The translations under genes were made by a program, and so were the position numbers. The notes under the pieces are model-generated. The model was not told the DNA's origin, made no database searches, and saw nothing but the letters and a program-made list of their open reading frames with translations. Of a stretch of DNA of 64,000 nt, positions 46,764 to 55,080 are shown in pieces. Source of the DNA: AP-15 sp963700185 (GTDB lineage: Bacteria; Pseudomonadota; Alphaproteobacteria; ATCC43930; CGMCC-115725); assembly GCA_963700185.1 (NCBI GenBank), contig CAVOWP010000018.1, forward strand, positions 124,001 to 188,000. Direction: 5' to 3'. How positions within the stretch are numbered: the first letter of the stretch is position 1; each line of letters opens with the position of its first letter.

Positions 46764-47309
46764 ATGGCGTGGATCGCGGAGCGGCGTCGGCAGAGCCGGT
46801 TCGAGGCGGTGGTGCTGCCCCATCTCGACGCTGGTTATGCGCTCGCGCGCTGGTTGGCGCGCAACGATTCCGACGCCGCCGATATTGTGCAGGAGGCTTG
46901 TCTGCGGGCGTTTCGCTATTTCGACAGTTATCATGACGGGGACGCCAAGAGCTGGCTCCTGAAGATCGTGCGGCGGACATCCTATGACTGGCTCGAACGC
47001 AACCGGCCTTCGGAGGTGGTGCCGCTGGAACTCGACGGCGACCCCGACGGCTCGACCCACAACCTGCCGGCGGGAGCCGTCAATGCCGAAGCGCTGCTGC
47101 AGAGCCGCTCCGACTTGCGGCGCCTCGATCTGCTGATCGAGGGTCTGCCGCCGCCGCTGCGCGAGGCGATCGTGCTGCGCGAATTGCAAGAACTGGACTA
47201 CCGGCAGATTGCCGAAGTTACGGGGGTGCCGATTGGAACCGTGATGTCGCGGTTGCACCGGGCGAGGACGGCGTTGCGCCGGGCCTGGGATGGAAAGGGA
47301 TGTGGGTAA
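46764..47309 (+). CDS. ECF RNA polymerase sigma factor
   Basis: The 181-residue protein has region 2 (ARWLARNDSDAADIVQEACL, then RAFRYFDSYHDGDAKSWLLK) and region 4 (LPPPLREAIVLRELQELDYR, GVPIGTVMSRLHRARTALRR). This is an extracytoplasmic-function sigma factor. The start ATG 46764 gives the usual length. The next gene begins at its stop (TAATG), and that gene is a zinc-binding anti-sigma factor, so the pair is a stress-sensing switch. The signal is unknown. Confidence 0.92.
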   Translation: MAWIAERRRQSRFEAVVLPHLDAGYALARWLARNDSDAADIVQEACLRAFRYFDSYHDGDAKSWLLKIVRRTSYDWLERNRPSEVVPLELDGDPDGSTHNLPAGAVNAEALLQSRSDLRRLDLLIEGLPPPLREAIVLRELQELDYRQIAEVTGVPIGTVMSRLHRARTALRRAWDGKGCG

Positions 47310-48070
47310 TGCGATGCGATGAGGTGCGCTCCCGGCTCGATGCCTATCTCGACGGCGAGCTCCCCGAGACCGAGCGGACGCCGTTGCGCGATCATCTGCA
47401 CGACTGTCCCGATTGCGGACCCGAAGCAGCGGCGCTCGATGGGCTGCGCGACGCCATCCGCCGCTCCGCCCCGGTCCACCGGACGCCCGAAACGCTGCGT
47501 TCGCAAATCCGCTTCGCGATCCGCCGGGAGGCGGCAGCCAGCGCGCCGTCGGTGCCGTTGCGGGCGCCGGGCTGGCTCGCCTATGCCGCCTCGATCCTGC
47601 TCGCCGTAGCGGTTGGCTCGGGCGGCACATTCATGCTGTTGGGCGAGCGGCAAACCGATACGATGGCCAGCGAGATCATCGACAGCCATCTGCGCTCGCT
47701 GTTGGGCAACCACCTGACCGATGTCGCGTCCTCGGATCAGCACACGGTCAAGCCGTGGTTTGCCGGTCGGACCGATCTGTCGCCGCCGACGATCGAACTG
47801 CGCAGCGAAGGCTTCCCGCTGGTCGGCGGCCGGCTCGACCTGATCGCGGGCAAACCGGTTCCGGCGCTCGTCTACAAGCGCCGCGACCACGTGATCAATC
47901 TTTTCGTGCTCCCCGCCTCGCCCGCAGACCAATCCGAAACCGTGACCCGCCGAGGCTATAATCTGCGGCACTGGGACGAGGGCGATCTCGGCTTCTGGGC
48001 GGTAACCGACGCGGCCCCCAGCGAGCTTGCCGAATTCGAGCGCCTCTTCCGCGCCGCAACGGGTGGCTAG
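47309..48070 (+). CDS. Zinc-finger (ZAS/HC2) transmembrane anti-sigma factor
   Basis: The 253-residue protein has an N-terminal zf-HC2 domain (CDEVRSRLDAYLDGEL, then HLHDCPDC, giving the H-x3-C-x2-C zinc site). One membrane helix (LAYAASILLAVAVGSGGTFM, about residues 91-110) is followed by a periplasmic domain (IELRSEGFPLVGGRLDLIAG, PVPALVYKRRDHVINLFVLP). The cytoplasmic zinc domain should hold the upstream sigma factor until a signal releases it. Translation is coupled by TAATG at 47307-47311. Confidence 0.9.
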   Translation: MRCDEVRSRLDAYLDGELPETERTPLRDHLHDCPDCGPEAAALDGLRDAIRRSAPVHRTPETLRSQIRFAIRREAAASAPSVPLRAPGWLAYAASILLAVAVGSGGTFMLLGERQTDTMASEIIDSHLRSLLGNHLTDVASSDQHTVKPWFAGRTDLSPPTIELRSEGFPLVGGRLDLIAGKPVPALVYKRRDHVINLFVLPASPADQSETVTRRGYNLRHWDEGDLGFWAVTDAAPSELAEFERLFRAATGG

Positions 48071-48111
48071 CCCGCATTTCTCACACAGGACGGCGTTTAA
48101 ACACCATCGCA

Positions 48112-48273
48112 TCACAGCACTCGAATAAGCACCGTGACGATTCCCAACCACAGAAGGACAGAAAGCCCAAGGAGCACCAATAGGCCGATCAGCCGCCTCT
48201 GACGCAGCGAGAATGACCCCCACTCGCGTCTCACTTCTGCCAACGTTTGCTCGAACAACGCCGCCATATGCAT
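48112..48273 (-). CDS. Small single-span membrane protein, hypothetical
   Basis: A 53-residue frame begins MHMAALFEQTLAEVRREWGS with an amphipathic N-terminus and continues SLRQRRLIGLLVLLGLSVLL into a C-terminal membrane helix. It has no recognised family. It is convergent with the anti-sigma gene. Support is composition only, with no strong ribosome-binding site. Confidence 0.4.
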   Translation of the reverse strand: MHMAALFEQTLAEVRREWGSFSLRQRRLIGLLVLLGLSVLLWLGIVTVLIRVL

Positions 48274-48456
48274 TCTACAGCCCTCACTGCGTGCGCATGG
48301 GCATCCACCACACCGTTCATCACACCGGCCCCCTGGTTCGCGCGGCGCGCGGCTCGAGGACAAGCTCCGGCCGCTGCCCATTGCGGAGAATGGGTCCCAG
48401 ATCGATAACGCAGAATTGACGATGTGGCGAGCGGGGCCGAGTGGTACCATCGCTGC

Positions 48457-48972
48457 ATGACGGCATACGGATTCACCCTCTTCGATACGGCAATCGGCCG
48501 ATGCGGCGTCGCCTGGAGTGACCGCGGCCTGGTCGGGGTGCAGCTTCCCGAAGCGAGCGAGGCGGCGACCCGAGAGCGCATGCTGCAGCGGTTCCCCTCC
48601 GCGGCGGAGACAGCGCCGCCACACAACGTGCAGCTTGCCATCGACGACATTGTCGCGTTGCTCTGCGGCGAACCGAGCGACCTCTCCGCAATCGAGCTCG
48701 ACATGGAGGACGTGGCGCCGTTCCATCGCCGCGTCTACGAGGTGGCTCGCGCGATACCGCCGGGAAGGACGCTCGCCTATGGCGACGTCGCAGCGCGGGT
48801 CGGGGCGCCCGGCGCGGCGCGCGCCGTCGGCCAGGCACTCGGGCGCAACCCTTTCCCGATCGTTGTGCCGTGCCACCGCGTGGTGGCGGCCGGCGGCAAG
48901 ATCGGCGGCTTTTCCGCGCATGGCGGCGCGGCGACGAAACGCCGCATGTTGGCGATCGAAGGCGGCGAATGA
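48457..48972 (+). CDS. ogt: Methylated-DNA-protein-cysteine methyltransferase
   Basis: The 171-residue protein has the suicide active-site motif PIVVPCHRVVAAGGKIGGF with the acceptor cysteine at about residue 139, preceded by GRTLAYGDVAARVGAPGAAR (DNA-binding helix-turn-helix). It removes alkyl groups from O6-alkylguanine in one irreversible transfer. Its stop overlaps the next gene's ATG (AATGA), so it is coupled to the glycosylase in a DNA-alkylation repair operon that also carries pyrF. Confidence 0.93.
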   Translation: MTAYGFTLFDTAIGRCGVAWSDRGLVGVQLPEASEAATRERMLQRFPSAAETAPPHNVQLAIDDIVALLCGEPSDLSAIELDMEDVAPFHRRVYEVARAIPPGRTLAYGDVAARVGAPGAARAVGQALGRNPFPIVVPCHRVVAAGGKIGGFSAHGGAATKRRMLAIEGGE

Positions 48973-49616
48973 ATGGCGAGGTTGGTTTCGACCCAGCGAT
49001 CGCGGTCGAGCACCTGCGCGCCCATGACGAAACCCTGGCGCGTGTCATCGACTCGGTCGGCCCATTTCGCCTGCAGCCGATGGGCGCCTCCAACATCTTT
49101 GCCGCGCTGGCGCGGGCGATCGTCTATCAGCAGCTGAACGGCAGGGCTGCGGCGACGATTTTCGCGCGGTTCTGTGCGCTGTTCCCCGGCTCGGACCCGA
49201 CCGCCGAGCAGGTCCTCGCCGCATCCGAGGATGAACTGCGGGGTGCCGGTCTGTCGCGCTCGAAGCTCCTCTCGCTGCGCGACCTCGCCAGCAAGACGGT
49301 CAGCGGCGAGATCCCGACACTCGCCGAGATCCGGCATATGGAGGACGACGCGATCGTCGAGCGGCTAACGACGGTTCGTGGGATCGGCCGCTGGACCGTC
49401 GAGATGCTCCTGATCTTTCTCCTCGGCCGGCCGGATGTGCTGCCGGCCGACGATTACGGGATCCGCAAGGGCTTTGCTCGCGCCTACGCCCGGGGTGAGC
49501 TGCCGGGGCGCAAGGACGTCGAAACCTACGGCCTCCGGTGGAAGCCCTATCGGAGCGTGGCGAGCTGGTATCTATGGCGCCTGGCCGAGCAGGCGCCGCT
49601 GCAGACATCGCAATGA
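48969..49616 (+). CDS. alkA: DNA-3-methyladenine glycosylase, AlkA-like (HhH-GPD)
   Basis: The 215-residue protein has the HhH-GPD fold: IFAALARAIVYQQLNGRAAA, the helix-hairpin-helix VRGIGRWTVEMLLIFLLGRP, and the catalytic aspartate in LPADDYGIRKGFA. It excises alkylated bases and is functionally paired with the upstream ogt gene. It is shorter than E. coli AlkA, lacking the N-terminal domain, as in the DNA-3-methyladenine glycosylase 2 family. Both ends overlap neighbours by 4 nt. Confidence 0.9.
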   Translation: MNGEVGFDPAIAVEHLRAHDETLARVIDSVGPFRLQPMGASNIFAALARAIVYQQLNGRAAATIFARFCALFPGSDPTAEQVLAASEDELRGAGLSRSKLLSLRDLASKTVSGEIPTLAEIRHMEDDAIVERLTTVRGIGRWTVEMLLIFLLGRPDVLPADDYGIRKGFARAYARGELPGRKDVETYGLRWKPYRSVASWYLWRLAEQAPLQTSQ

Positions 49617-50347
49617 CTTCGATGACGACCTATCGCAAAGTACCCGAAAAAACGGAAGATCGCCTGATCGTCGCGCTCGACGTGCCGACCATAAGCGAGG
49701 CCCGGGCGGTGATCGACAAGCTGGAGGGGGTGGTTTCTTTTTTTAAAGTCGGCCTGTGGCTGCAATTCGCCGCCGGCTTCGACGGTCTGCTCGACTACTT
49801 GCTCGCAAAAAACAAGAACATTTTTCTCGATGCCAAGATGTTCGACATCGGGGAGACCGTGAGGCAGGGAGTAGCACGGGCCGCCGAGCGCGGGGTCAGG
49901 TTCGTCACCGTTCATGGCGACGGGGAGATCATGAAGGCCGCGGTCGAGGGCAAGGGAAATTCTCCCTTGAAGATCTTCGCGATCACGGTCCTGACCTCGG
50001 TCGATCAGGAGGGCCTGCGCGAACTCGGCTATTTGCGCAGTGTCGAGGATTTGATCCGGCTGCGGGTCAAACGAGCGATCGAGTGCGGTTGCGACGGGAT
50101 CATCGCGGCGCCGCACGACAATCCGAACCGGATCCGCGACCTCGCGGGGGACCAGCGGTTGCTGATCGCCACGCCGGGGGTCCGGCTCGCCGGCTCGTCC
50201 GCCGATGATCACAAGCGGCCCGGCACCCCGGCGCAAGCCATCTCGGCAGGTGCGGATTTTCTCGTCGTCGGCCGCCCGATCGTCCGAAGCGACGACCCCG
50301 CCCGCGCCGCGACCGCGATCATCGAGAACATGCGAACGGCGGCATAA
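49613..50347 (+). CDS. pyrF: Orotidine-5'-phosphate decarboxylase
   Basis: The 244-residue protein starts DRLIVALDVPTISEARAVID. It has the catalytic D-x-K-x-x-D stretch in FLDAKMFDIGETVRQGV, the phosphate-binding end LLIATPGVRLAG, and AISAGADFLVVGRPIVRSDD. It makes UMP in pyrimidine synthesis. ATG 49613 overlaps the alkA stop (ATGA); a second ATG lies three codons further on. Being coupled to repair genes is unusual but probably accidental. Confidence 0.93.
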   Translation: MTSMTTYRKVPEKTEDRLIVALDVPTISEARAVIDKLEGVVSFFKVGLWLQFAAGFDGLLDYLLAKNKNIFLDAKMFDIGETVRQGVARAAERGVRFVTVHGDGEIMKAAVEGKGNSPLKIFAITVLTSVDQEGLRELGYLRSVEDLIRLRVKRAIECGCDGIIAAPHDNPNRIRDLAGDQRLLIATPGVRLAGSSADDHKRPGTPAQAISAGADFLVVGRPIVRSDDPARAATAIIENMRTAA

Positions 50348-50453
50348 CCGACCGTCTAACCGGGCCGGCCGCGTTGCTGGCACGGCTGCGACTATGTTAC
50401 CTTCGATACCAACCAGGGGTTATCGGCTCGCGATCGGCGGGCAGGGAGTTGGG

Positions 50454-51482
50454 ATGACGATCAGGCGTTGGTTGGGTGCGCTCGCTGCGGTCGGTTTGGT
50501 GCTTGGTTTCGGGGTTACGGCGCAGGCGGGGGCGACGCTCGACAAGGTCAAACAGGCCGGCCAGATCAGCTGCGGGGTGGCGACCGGCGTCGCTGGTTTC
50601 GGCGCGCCCGACAGCCAGGGCCACTGGGCCGGCTTTAATGTCGATATCTGCAGAGCGCTGTCGGCGGCGATTTTCGGTGCTGCAGACAAGGTGAAATATG
50701 TGCCGCTGACCGCGCAGCAGCGCTTCACCGCCTTGCAATCGGGCGAGGTCGATCTGCTGTCCAACAACACAACCGACACCTTGCAGCGCGATACCGCGCT
50801 CGGCCTCAATTTCGCGCCGGTCGTGTTCTATGACGGCCAGGGCTTCATGGTGCCTAAGAAGCTCGGCGTCAAAAGCGCCAAAGACTTGAATGGCGCGACG
50901 ATCTGCGTGCTGCCGGGCACGACGACCGAGCTCAACCTCGCCGACTATTTCCGCGCCAACAAGATGGAGTTCAAACCGGTCGTCATCGAGAAGCTCGACG
51001 AGGCTCTGAATGCCTTCTTCTCCGGGCGCTGCGACGTCTTCACCGGTGATTCATCGGCGCTCAATGCCAACCGGCTGAGCCAGGCGCCCAACCCGGACGA
51101 CTACGTGATCCTGCCGGAGCGGATCTCGAAGGAGCCGCTCGCCCCGGCCGTACGCCACGGCGACGAGGAGTGGAACGACATCGTCCGCTGGGTCGTCTAT
51201 GCGCTGATCGAGGCGGAGGAGAAGGGCATCACCTCGAAAAATGTCGACGAGATGGCGAAGAGCGACGATCCCAACATCAAGCGCATGCTCGGCGTAACCC
51301 CGGGAATGGGCAAGGCGCTCGGGCTCGACGAGAAATGGGCCTATAATGAGATCAAGCTCATCGGCAATTACGGCGAGATCTTCGACCGTACGCTCGGCAA
51401 GGACACCGAGCTCAAATTCGATCGCGGGATCAACAATCTGTGGACCCACGGCGGCTTGATGTACGCGATGCCGATCCGCTGA
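50454..51482 (+). CDS. aapJ: General L-amino-acid ABC transporter, periplasmic binding protein
   Basis: The 342-residue protein has a signal peptide (RRWLGALAAVGLVLGFGVTA, cleavage after AQA). A family-3 solute-binding domain follows: ISCGVATGVAGFGAPDSQGH, AGFNVDICRALSAAIFG, LTAQQRFTALQSGEVDLLSN and VFTGDSSALNANRLS. It matches AapJ/BztA, which deliver a wide range of L-amino acids. ATG 50454 follows GGGAG. It is the first gene of aapJQMP. Confidence 0.93.
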   Translation: MTIRRWLGALAAVGLVLGFGVTAQAGATLDKVKQAGQISCGVATGVAGFGAPDSQGHWAGFNVDICRALSAAIFGAADKVKYVPLTAQQRFTALQSGEVDLLSNNTTDTLQRDTALGLNFAPVVFYDGQGFMVPKKLGVKSAKDLNGATICVLPGTTTELNLADYFRANKMEFKPVVIEKLDEALNAFFSGRCDVFTGDSSALNANRLSQAPNPDDYVILPERISKEPLAPAVRHGDEEWNDIVRWVVYALIEAEEKGITSKNVDEMAKSDDPNIKRMLGVTPGMGKALGLDEKWAYNEIKLIGNYGEIFDRTLGKDTELKFDRGINNLWTHGGLMYAMPIR

Positions 51483-51514
51483 TCTGAGGAAGGCTCCGGG
51501 GAAGCAAAGGGCAA

Positions 51515-52696
51515 ATGGCGACGGACATCATCCGGCGCCCGACGCGCCCTTCTCCGTGGCGCAATCCCGCCGTTCGCGGGATCGTCTTTCAGGTGCTGTT
51601 CGTCGCCGCCGTCCTCGCCCTCGGCGCGTTTCTCGTCCACAATACCGTGGTCAACCTGCGCCGCCAGAACATTGCCAGCGGGTTCGGCTTTCTCGACCGC
51701 GAAGCCGCCTTTGGGATCGGCGAGTCGCTGATCCCGTATTCGCCGGCCAACTCCTATGCCCGCGCGTTTCTGGTCGGCCTGCTGAACACGCTTTATGTCG
51801 CCGCTCTCGGCATTGTCCTGGCGACGATCCTCGGCACCGTGATGGGGATCGCGCGGCTCTCCCGCAACTGGCTGATCAGCAAGCTGGCGCAGATCTATGT
51901 CGAGACCTTCCGCAACATCCCGCTGCTTCTACAGCTGTTCTTTTGGTGGGGGCTGTTGCGAGAAAGCGCGCCAGCCCCACGCCAGGCTTGGCAGCCGCTG
52001 CCCGATGTCTTCATCAGCAACCGAGGCATCGCCTTCCCGCTGCCAAATCCCGATCCGGTCTATGGCTGGATGGCACTGGTATTGTGCGTTGGCGTCGTCG
52101 CAACGATCGGGATTTCCCGTTGGTCGCGGCAGCGGCAGGCGCGGACCGGAGAGCAGTTCCCGACGGGGTGGGTCGGATTGGGACTGATACTCGGGCTGCC
52201 GCTGATCGTCTTTCTCGGCGGCGGCGCGCCCCTCGCCCTCGACCGTCCCGAGCTGAAGGGCTTCAACTTCACTGGCGGTCACGCAGTGTCGCCTGAATTC
52301 GCCGCTCTGTTGCTCGGCCTCGTCGTCTATACGGGGACGTTTATCGCCGAAATCGTTCGCGCCGGCATCCTCGCCGTCAGCTGGGGCCAGAGCGAGGCCG
52401 CAATGGCGCTGGGCCTCAAGCCGGGACACCGGACGCGCCTGATCGTGTTGCCGCAAGCGCTGCGCGTAATTATTCCGCCAATGACCAGCACGTATTTGAG
52501 CCTGACCAAGAACAGCTCGCTGGCGGTGGCGATTGGCTACCCGGACCTCGTGTCGGTCGCCAACACGATGATCAACCAGACCGGGCAGGCGGTCGAAGGC
52601 ATCACCATGATCATGGCGGTCTATCTGACGATCAGCCTGACGATCTCAGTGCTGATGAACATTTACAACCGCTCCGTCGCGCTGGTGGAGCGCTGA
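51515..52696 (+). CDS. aapQ: General L-amino-acid ABC transporter, permease AapQ
   Basis: The 393-residue inner-membrane permease has the His/Glu/Gln/Arg/opine family segments LLNTLYVAALGIVLATILGT and VETFRNIPLLLQLFFWWGLL and the EAA loop EAAMALGLKPGHRTRLIVLP that docks the ATPase. Length and the large central loop (residues 150-250) are as in AapQ. It is followed not by aapM but by a GIY-YIG insertion of about 0.5 kb. Confidence 0.93.
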   Translation: MATDIIRRPTRPSPWRNPAVRGIVFQVLFVAAVLALGAFLVHNTVVNLRRQNIASGFGFLDREAAFGIGESLIPYSPANSYARAFLVGLLNTLYVAALGIVLATILGTVMGIARLSRNWLISKLAQIYVETFRNIPLLLQLFFWWGLLRESAPAPRQAWQPLPDVFISNRGIAFPLPNPDPVYGWMALVLCVGVVATIGISRWSRQRQARTGEQFPTGWVGLGLILGLPLIVFLGGGAPLALDRPELKGFNFTGGHAVSPEFAALLLGLVVYTGTFIAEIVRAGILAVSWGQSEAAMALGLKPGHRTRLIVLPQALRVIIPPMTSTYLSLTKNSSLAVAIGYPDLVSVANTMINQTGQAVEGITMIMAVYLTISLTISVLMNIYNRSVALVER

Positions 52697-52754
52697 TATG
52701 CTGCACCTCGCAATTCCGAAGCTCGGCCAACGGCACCCTCACACGACCTGTTGC

Positions 52755-52786
52755 CGTCATGGCCGGGCCTGTCCCGGCCATCCACG
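52755..52786. repeat. Left inverted repeat of GIY-YIG cassette 1
   Basis: This 32-bp sequence contains ATGGCCGGG-CCTGT-CCCGGCCAT, itself a 9-bp-stem palindrome. Its reverse complement occurs at 53120-53151 with a single mismatch. It begins 4 bp past the nuclease stop. Confidence 0.85.
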
Positions 52787-52789
52787 ACT

Positions 52790-53077
52790 TCAGAAGAGCT
52801 CGTCATACAGATCAGCCCAATTCGGATTGGTAGCGAGAATGAGACGAACCTTCCAGGTTCGCGACCAGTGCTTCATGTTCCTTTCACGCTGTATCGCGGC
52901 TCGGATATCTTCATGGCGCTCCGCATGTACTAGGCGCTTAAGCCCATATCGCTTGGTAAAGCTGTCGGCTACCCCTTCGCGATGCTCCCACACGCGTCGC
53001 GCCAGATCGGCGGTCACACCCACATACAGCGTGCCGTTCGGTCTATTGGTCATGATGTACACCCAGCCACCTGACAT
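52790..53077 (-). CDS. GIY-YIG nuclease superfamily protein (cassette 1)
   Basis: The 95-residue protein reads GGWVYIMTNRPNGTLYVGVT, where the spaced VYI and LYVG are the GIY-YIG motif. The catalytic arginine follows in ARRVWEHR, and the acidic helix is in IQRERNMKHWSRTWK. It belongs to the short UPF0213/UvrC-N-like group with no other domain. ATG 53077 is taken because the sequence upstream of it is repeat-like. It lies opposite to the aap operon that it splits, between two inverted palindromic repeats. Catalytic activity and mobility are inference. Confidence 0.85.
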   Translation of the reverse strand: MSGGWVYIMTNRPNGTLYVGVTADLARRVWEHREGVADSFTKRYGLKRLVHAERHEDIRAAIQRERNMKHWSRTWKVRLILATNPNWADLYDELF

Positions 53078-53119
53078 GACCGCTATCCTGCTCTTTTGCC
53101 CGCTTGAGACCAACCAGAG

Positions 53120-53151
53120 CGTGGATGGCCGGGACAAGCCCGGCCATGACG
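53120..53151. repeat. Right inverted repeat of GIY-YIG cassette 1
   Basis: Reverse complement of 52755-52786 with one mismatch, 43 bp before the nuclease start and 60 bp before aapM. The distance between the outer ends is 397 bp. Confidence 0.85.
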
Positions 53152-53211
53152 ATGTGAAATTCGTCGCACAATGGCGACGGCGGACTCGCACTCGCCATGG
53201 ACCGTTAAACA

Positions 53212-54309
53212 ATGACTGACGTCGCTCAGGAGCTGCCGCTCGCCGCCGAGCCGCCACCGCCGGCGGCCTCCGGCCTGTTCGGGTGGCTTCGCGCCAATCT
53301 GTTCAGCAGCGTCTCCAATACAATTCTGACTGTGGTCGCGGTCGCCCTATTGGCGGTGACAATCCCCCCTGTCATTCGCTGGGCGCTGATCGACGCGGTT
53401 TGGTCGGCCCCGAACAGCCGCGCCTGCCATGGCGCCGGCGCCTGCTGGGCGTTCATTGCCGAGAAATGGCGCTTTATCCTCTTCGGCACCTACCCCTACG
53501 GGCAGCATTGGCGCCCGTTCTGCGCCGTGCTGATCTTCATCGCGATGATTTTGGCGAGCTGTGACCGCCGGCTCTGGGGACGGCGGCTGATGCTCGTCTG
53601 GCTCGCCGGGCTCGTGGTGGTCGGCATCCTGATGTGGGGCGGTATTTTCGGATTGAGCTATGTCGGCAACGAATTATGGGGCGGATTGCCGCTGACCCTG
53701 ATCCTTGCCGTGGTGGGAATGGCCTTCGCCTTCCCTCTCGCGATATTGCTGGCGCTCGGCCGGCGCTCGCCGCTCCCGGCGGTGCGCACGATCTGCATTG
53801 CCTATATCGAGCTGATCCGCGGCGTGCCGCTGATCACAGTTTTGTTCATGGCCTCGGTCATGCTGCCGTTGTTCCTGCCGACTGGGATGACGATCGACAA
53901 GCTGTTGCGCGCGCAATTGGCGATCATTCTGTTCGCCGCCGCCTATCTCGCCGAGGTCGTCCGCGGCGGATTGCAGGCGATCCCGAAGGGCCAGATCGAA
54001 GCCGCCGATGCGCTGGGGCTCGGCTATTGGCGGCGCACGCGGCTCATCGTCCTGCCGCAGGCCTTGGCGTTGGTCATCCCGCCGCTGGTCAATACCTTCA
54101 TCGGCACCTTCAAAGACACCACGCTCGTCATCATCATTGGATTGATGGATCTGCTCGGCACGATCAATGCGGCGCTGAACGACGCCAATTGGCGCGGCAC
54201 CTCGGCCGAAGCCTATGTGTTCGCTGCGGCAATCTATTTCTGCTTCTGCTTTTTCATGTCGCGCTACAGCCAGATGCTCGAGCGCGAATTCAACAAAGGG
54301 CGACGGTGA
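53212..54309 (+). CDS. aapM: General L-amino-acid ABC transporter, permease AapM
   Basis: The 365-residue permease has an alanine/proline-rich N-terminus and about eight hydrophobic segments. These include WGGLPLTLILAVVGMAFAFP, YIELIRGVPLITVLFMASVM and the EAA loop IEAADALGLGYWRRTRLIVL. It pairs with AapQ in the membrane channel. ATG 53212 is the first good start after the inserted cassette. Its stop overlaps the GTG of aapP. Confidence 0.92.
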   Translation: MTDVAQELPLAAEPPPPAASGLFGWLRANLFSSVSNTILTVVAVALLAVTIPPVIRWALIDAVWSAPNSRACHGAGACWAFIAEKWRFILFGTYPYGQHWRPFCAVLIFIAMILASCDRRLWGRRLMLVWLAGLVVVGILMWGGIFGLSYVGNELWGGLPLTLILAVVGMAFAFPLAILLALGRRSPLPAVRTICIAYIELIRGVPLITVLFMASVMLPLFLPTGMTIDKLLRAQLAIILFAAAYLAEVVRGGLQAIPKGQIEAADALGLGYWRRTRLIVLPQALALVIPPLVNTFIGTFKDTTLVIIIGLMDLLGTINAALNDANWRGTSAEAYVFAAAIYFCFCFFMSRYSQMLEREFNKGRR

Positions 54310-55061
54310 CCGACACGGCTGCAGGGGCGCCGATCATCGAGCTGCGCGGCGTCGACAAATGGTACGGCGACTTCCACGTCCTCAGGAACATCAACCTGGA
54401 TGTGGGCGGGGGCGAACGGGTCGTCGTCTGCGGGCCGTCGGGCTCGGGCAAGTCGACGATGATCCGCTGCATCAATCGCCTGGAGGAGCATCAGCGCGGC
54501 CAAATCATCGTCGCCGGGATCGAGCTGACCTCGGATGTGAAGAACATCGAGGCGATCCGCCGCGAGGTCGGCATGGTGTTCCAGCAGTTCAATTTGTTTC
54601 CGCATCTCACGGTGCTGGAAAACCTGACCTTGGCGCCGATCTGGGTGCGCAAATTGCCGAAGAAGGAGGCCGAAGAGACCGCCCGCCTCTATCTCGAGCG
54701 CGTGCGCATCCCGGAACAAGCGGACAAATATCCGGGCCAACTCTCCGGGGGTCAGCAACAACGGGTTGCGATCGCGCGATCGTTGTGCATGAAGCCGGAG
54801 ATCATGCTGTTCGACGAGCCGACCTCGGCGCTGGACCCGGAGATGATCAAGGAGGTGCTCGACGTCATGATCGAGCTCGCCGAGGAGGGGATGACGATGG
54901 TCTGCGTGACCCACGAAATGGGCTTCGCGCGCACTGTCGCCGACACGATGGTCTTCATGGACCGCGGCGAGATCGTCGAGCGCGGCCCGCCCCAGGAGTT
55001 CTTCGCCAACCCGAAGAGCGACCGCACGAAATTATTCCTGAGCCAGATCCTCGCGCATTGA
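54306..55061 (+). CDS. aapP: General L-amino-acid ABC transporter, ATP-binding protein
   Basis: The 251-residue ATPase has Walker A GPSGSGKST, Q-loop VFQQFNLFPHLTVLEN, signature LSGGQQQRVAIAR, Walker B IMLFDEPTSALDP and the switch histidine in CVTHEMGFA. It is the energy unit for AapQM. GTG 54306 overlaps the aapM stop (GTGA); no ATG gives a better start. Confidence 0.95.
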   Translation: MTDTAAGAPIIELRGVDKWYGDFHVLRNINLDVGGGERVVVCGPSGSGKSTMIRCINRLEEHQRGQIIVAGIELTSDVKNIEAIRREVGMVFQQFNLFPHLTVLENLTLAPIWVRKLPKKEAEETARLYLERVRIPEQADKYPGQLSGGQQQRVAIARSLCMKPEIMLFDEPTSALDPEMIKEVLDVMIELAEEGMTMVCVTHEMGFARTVADTMVFMDRGEIVERGPPQEFFANPKSDRTKLFLSQILAH

Positions 55062-55080
55062 GGGACGGATAAGAGAAGGG

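Noticed and set aside
52790..53077. Group I intron homing endonuclease
   Set aside because: The GIY-YIG gene lies between genes with no intron-like RNA structure or split exon around it.
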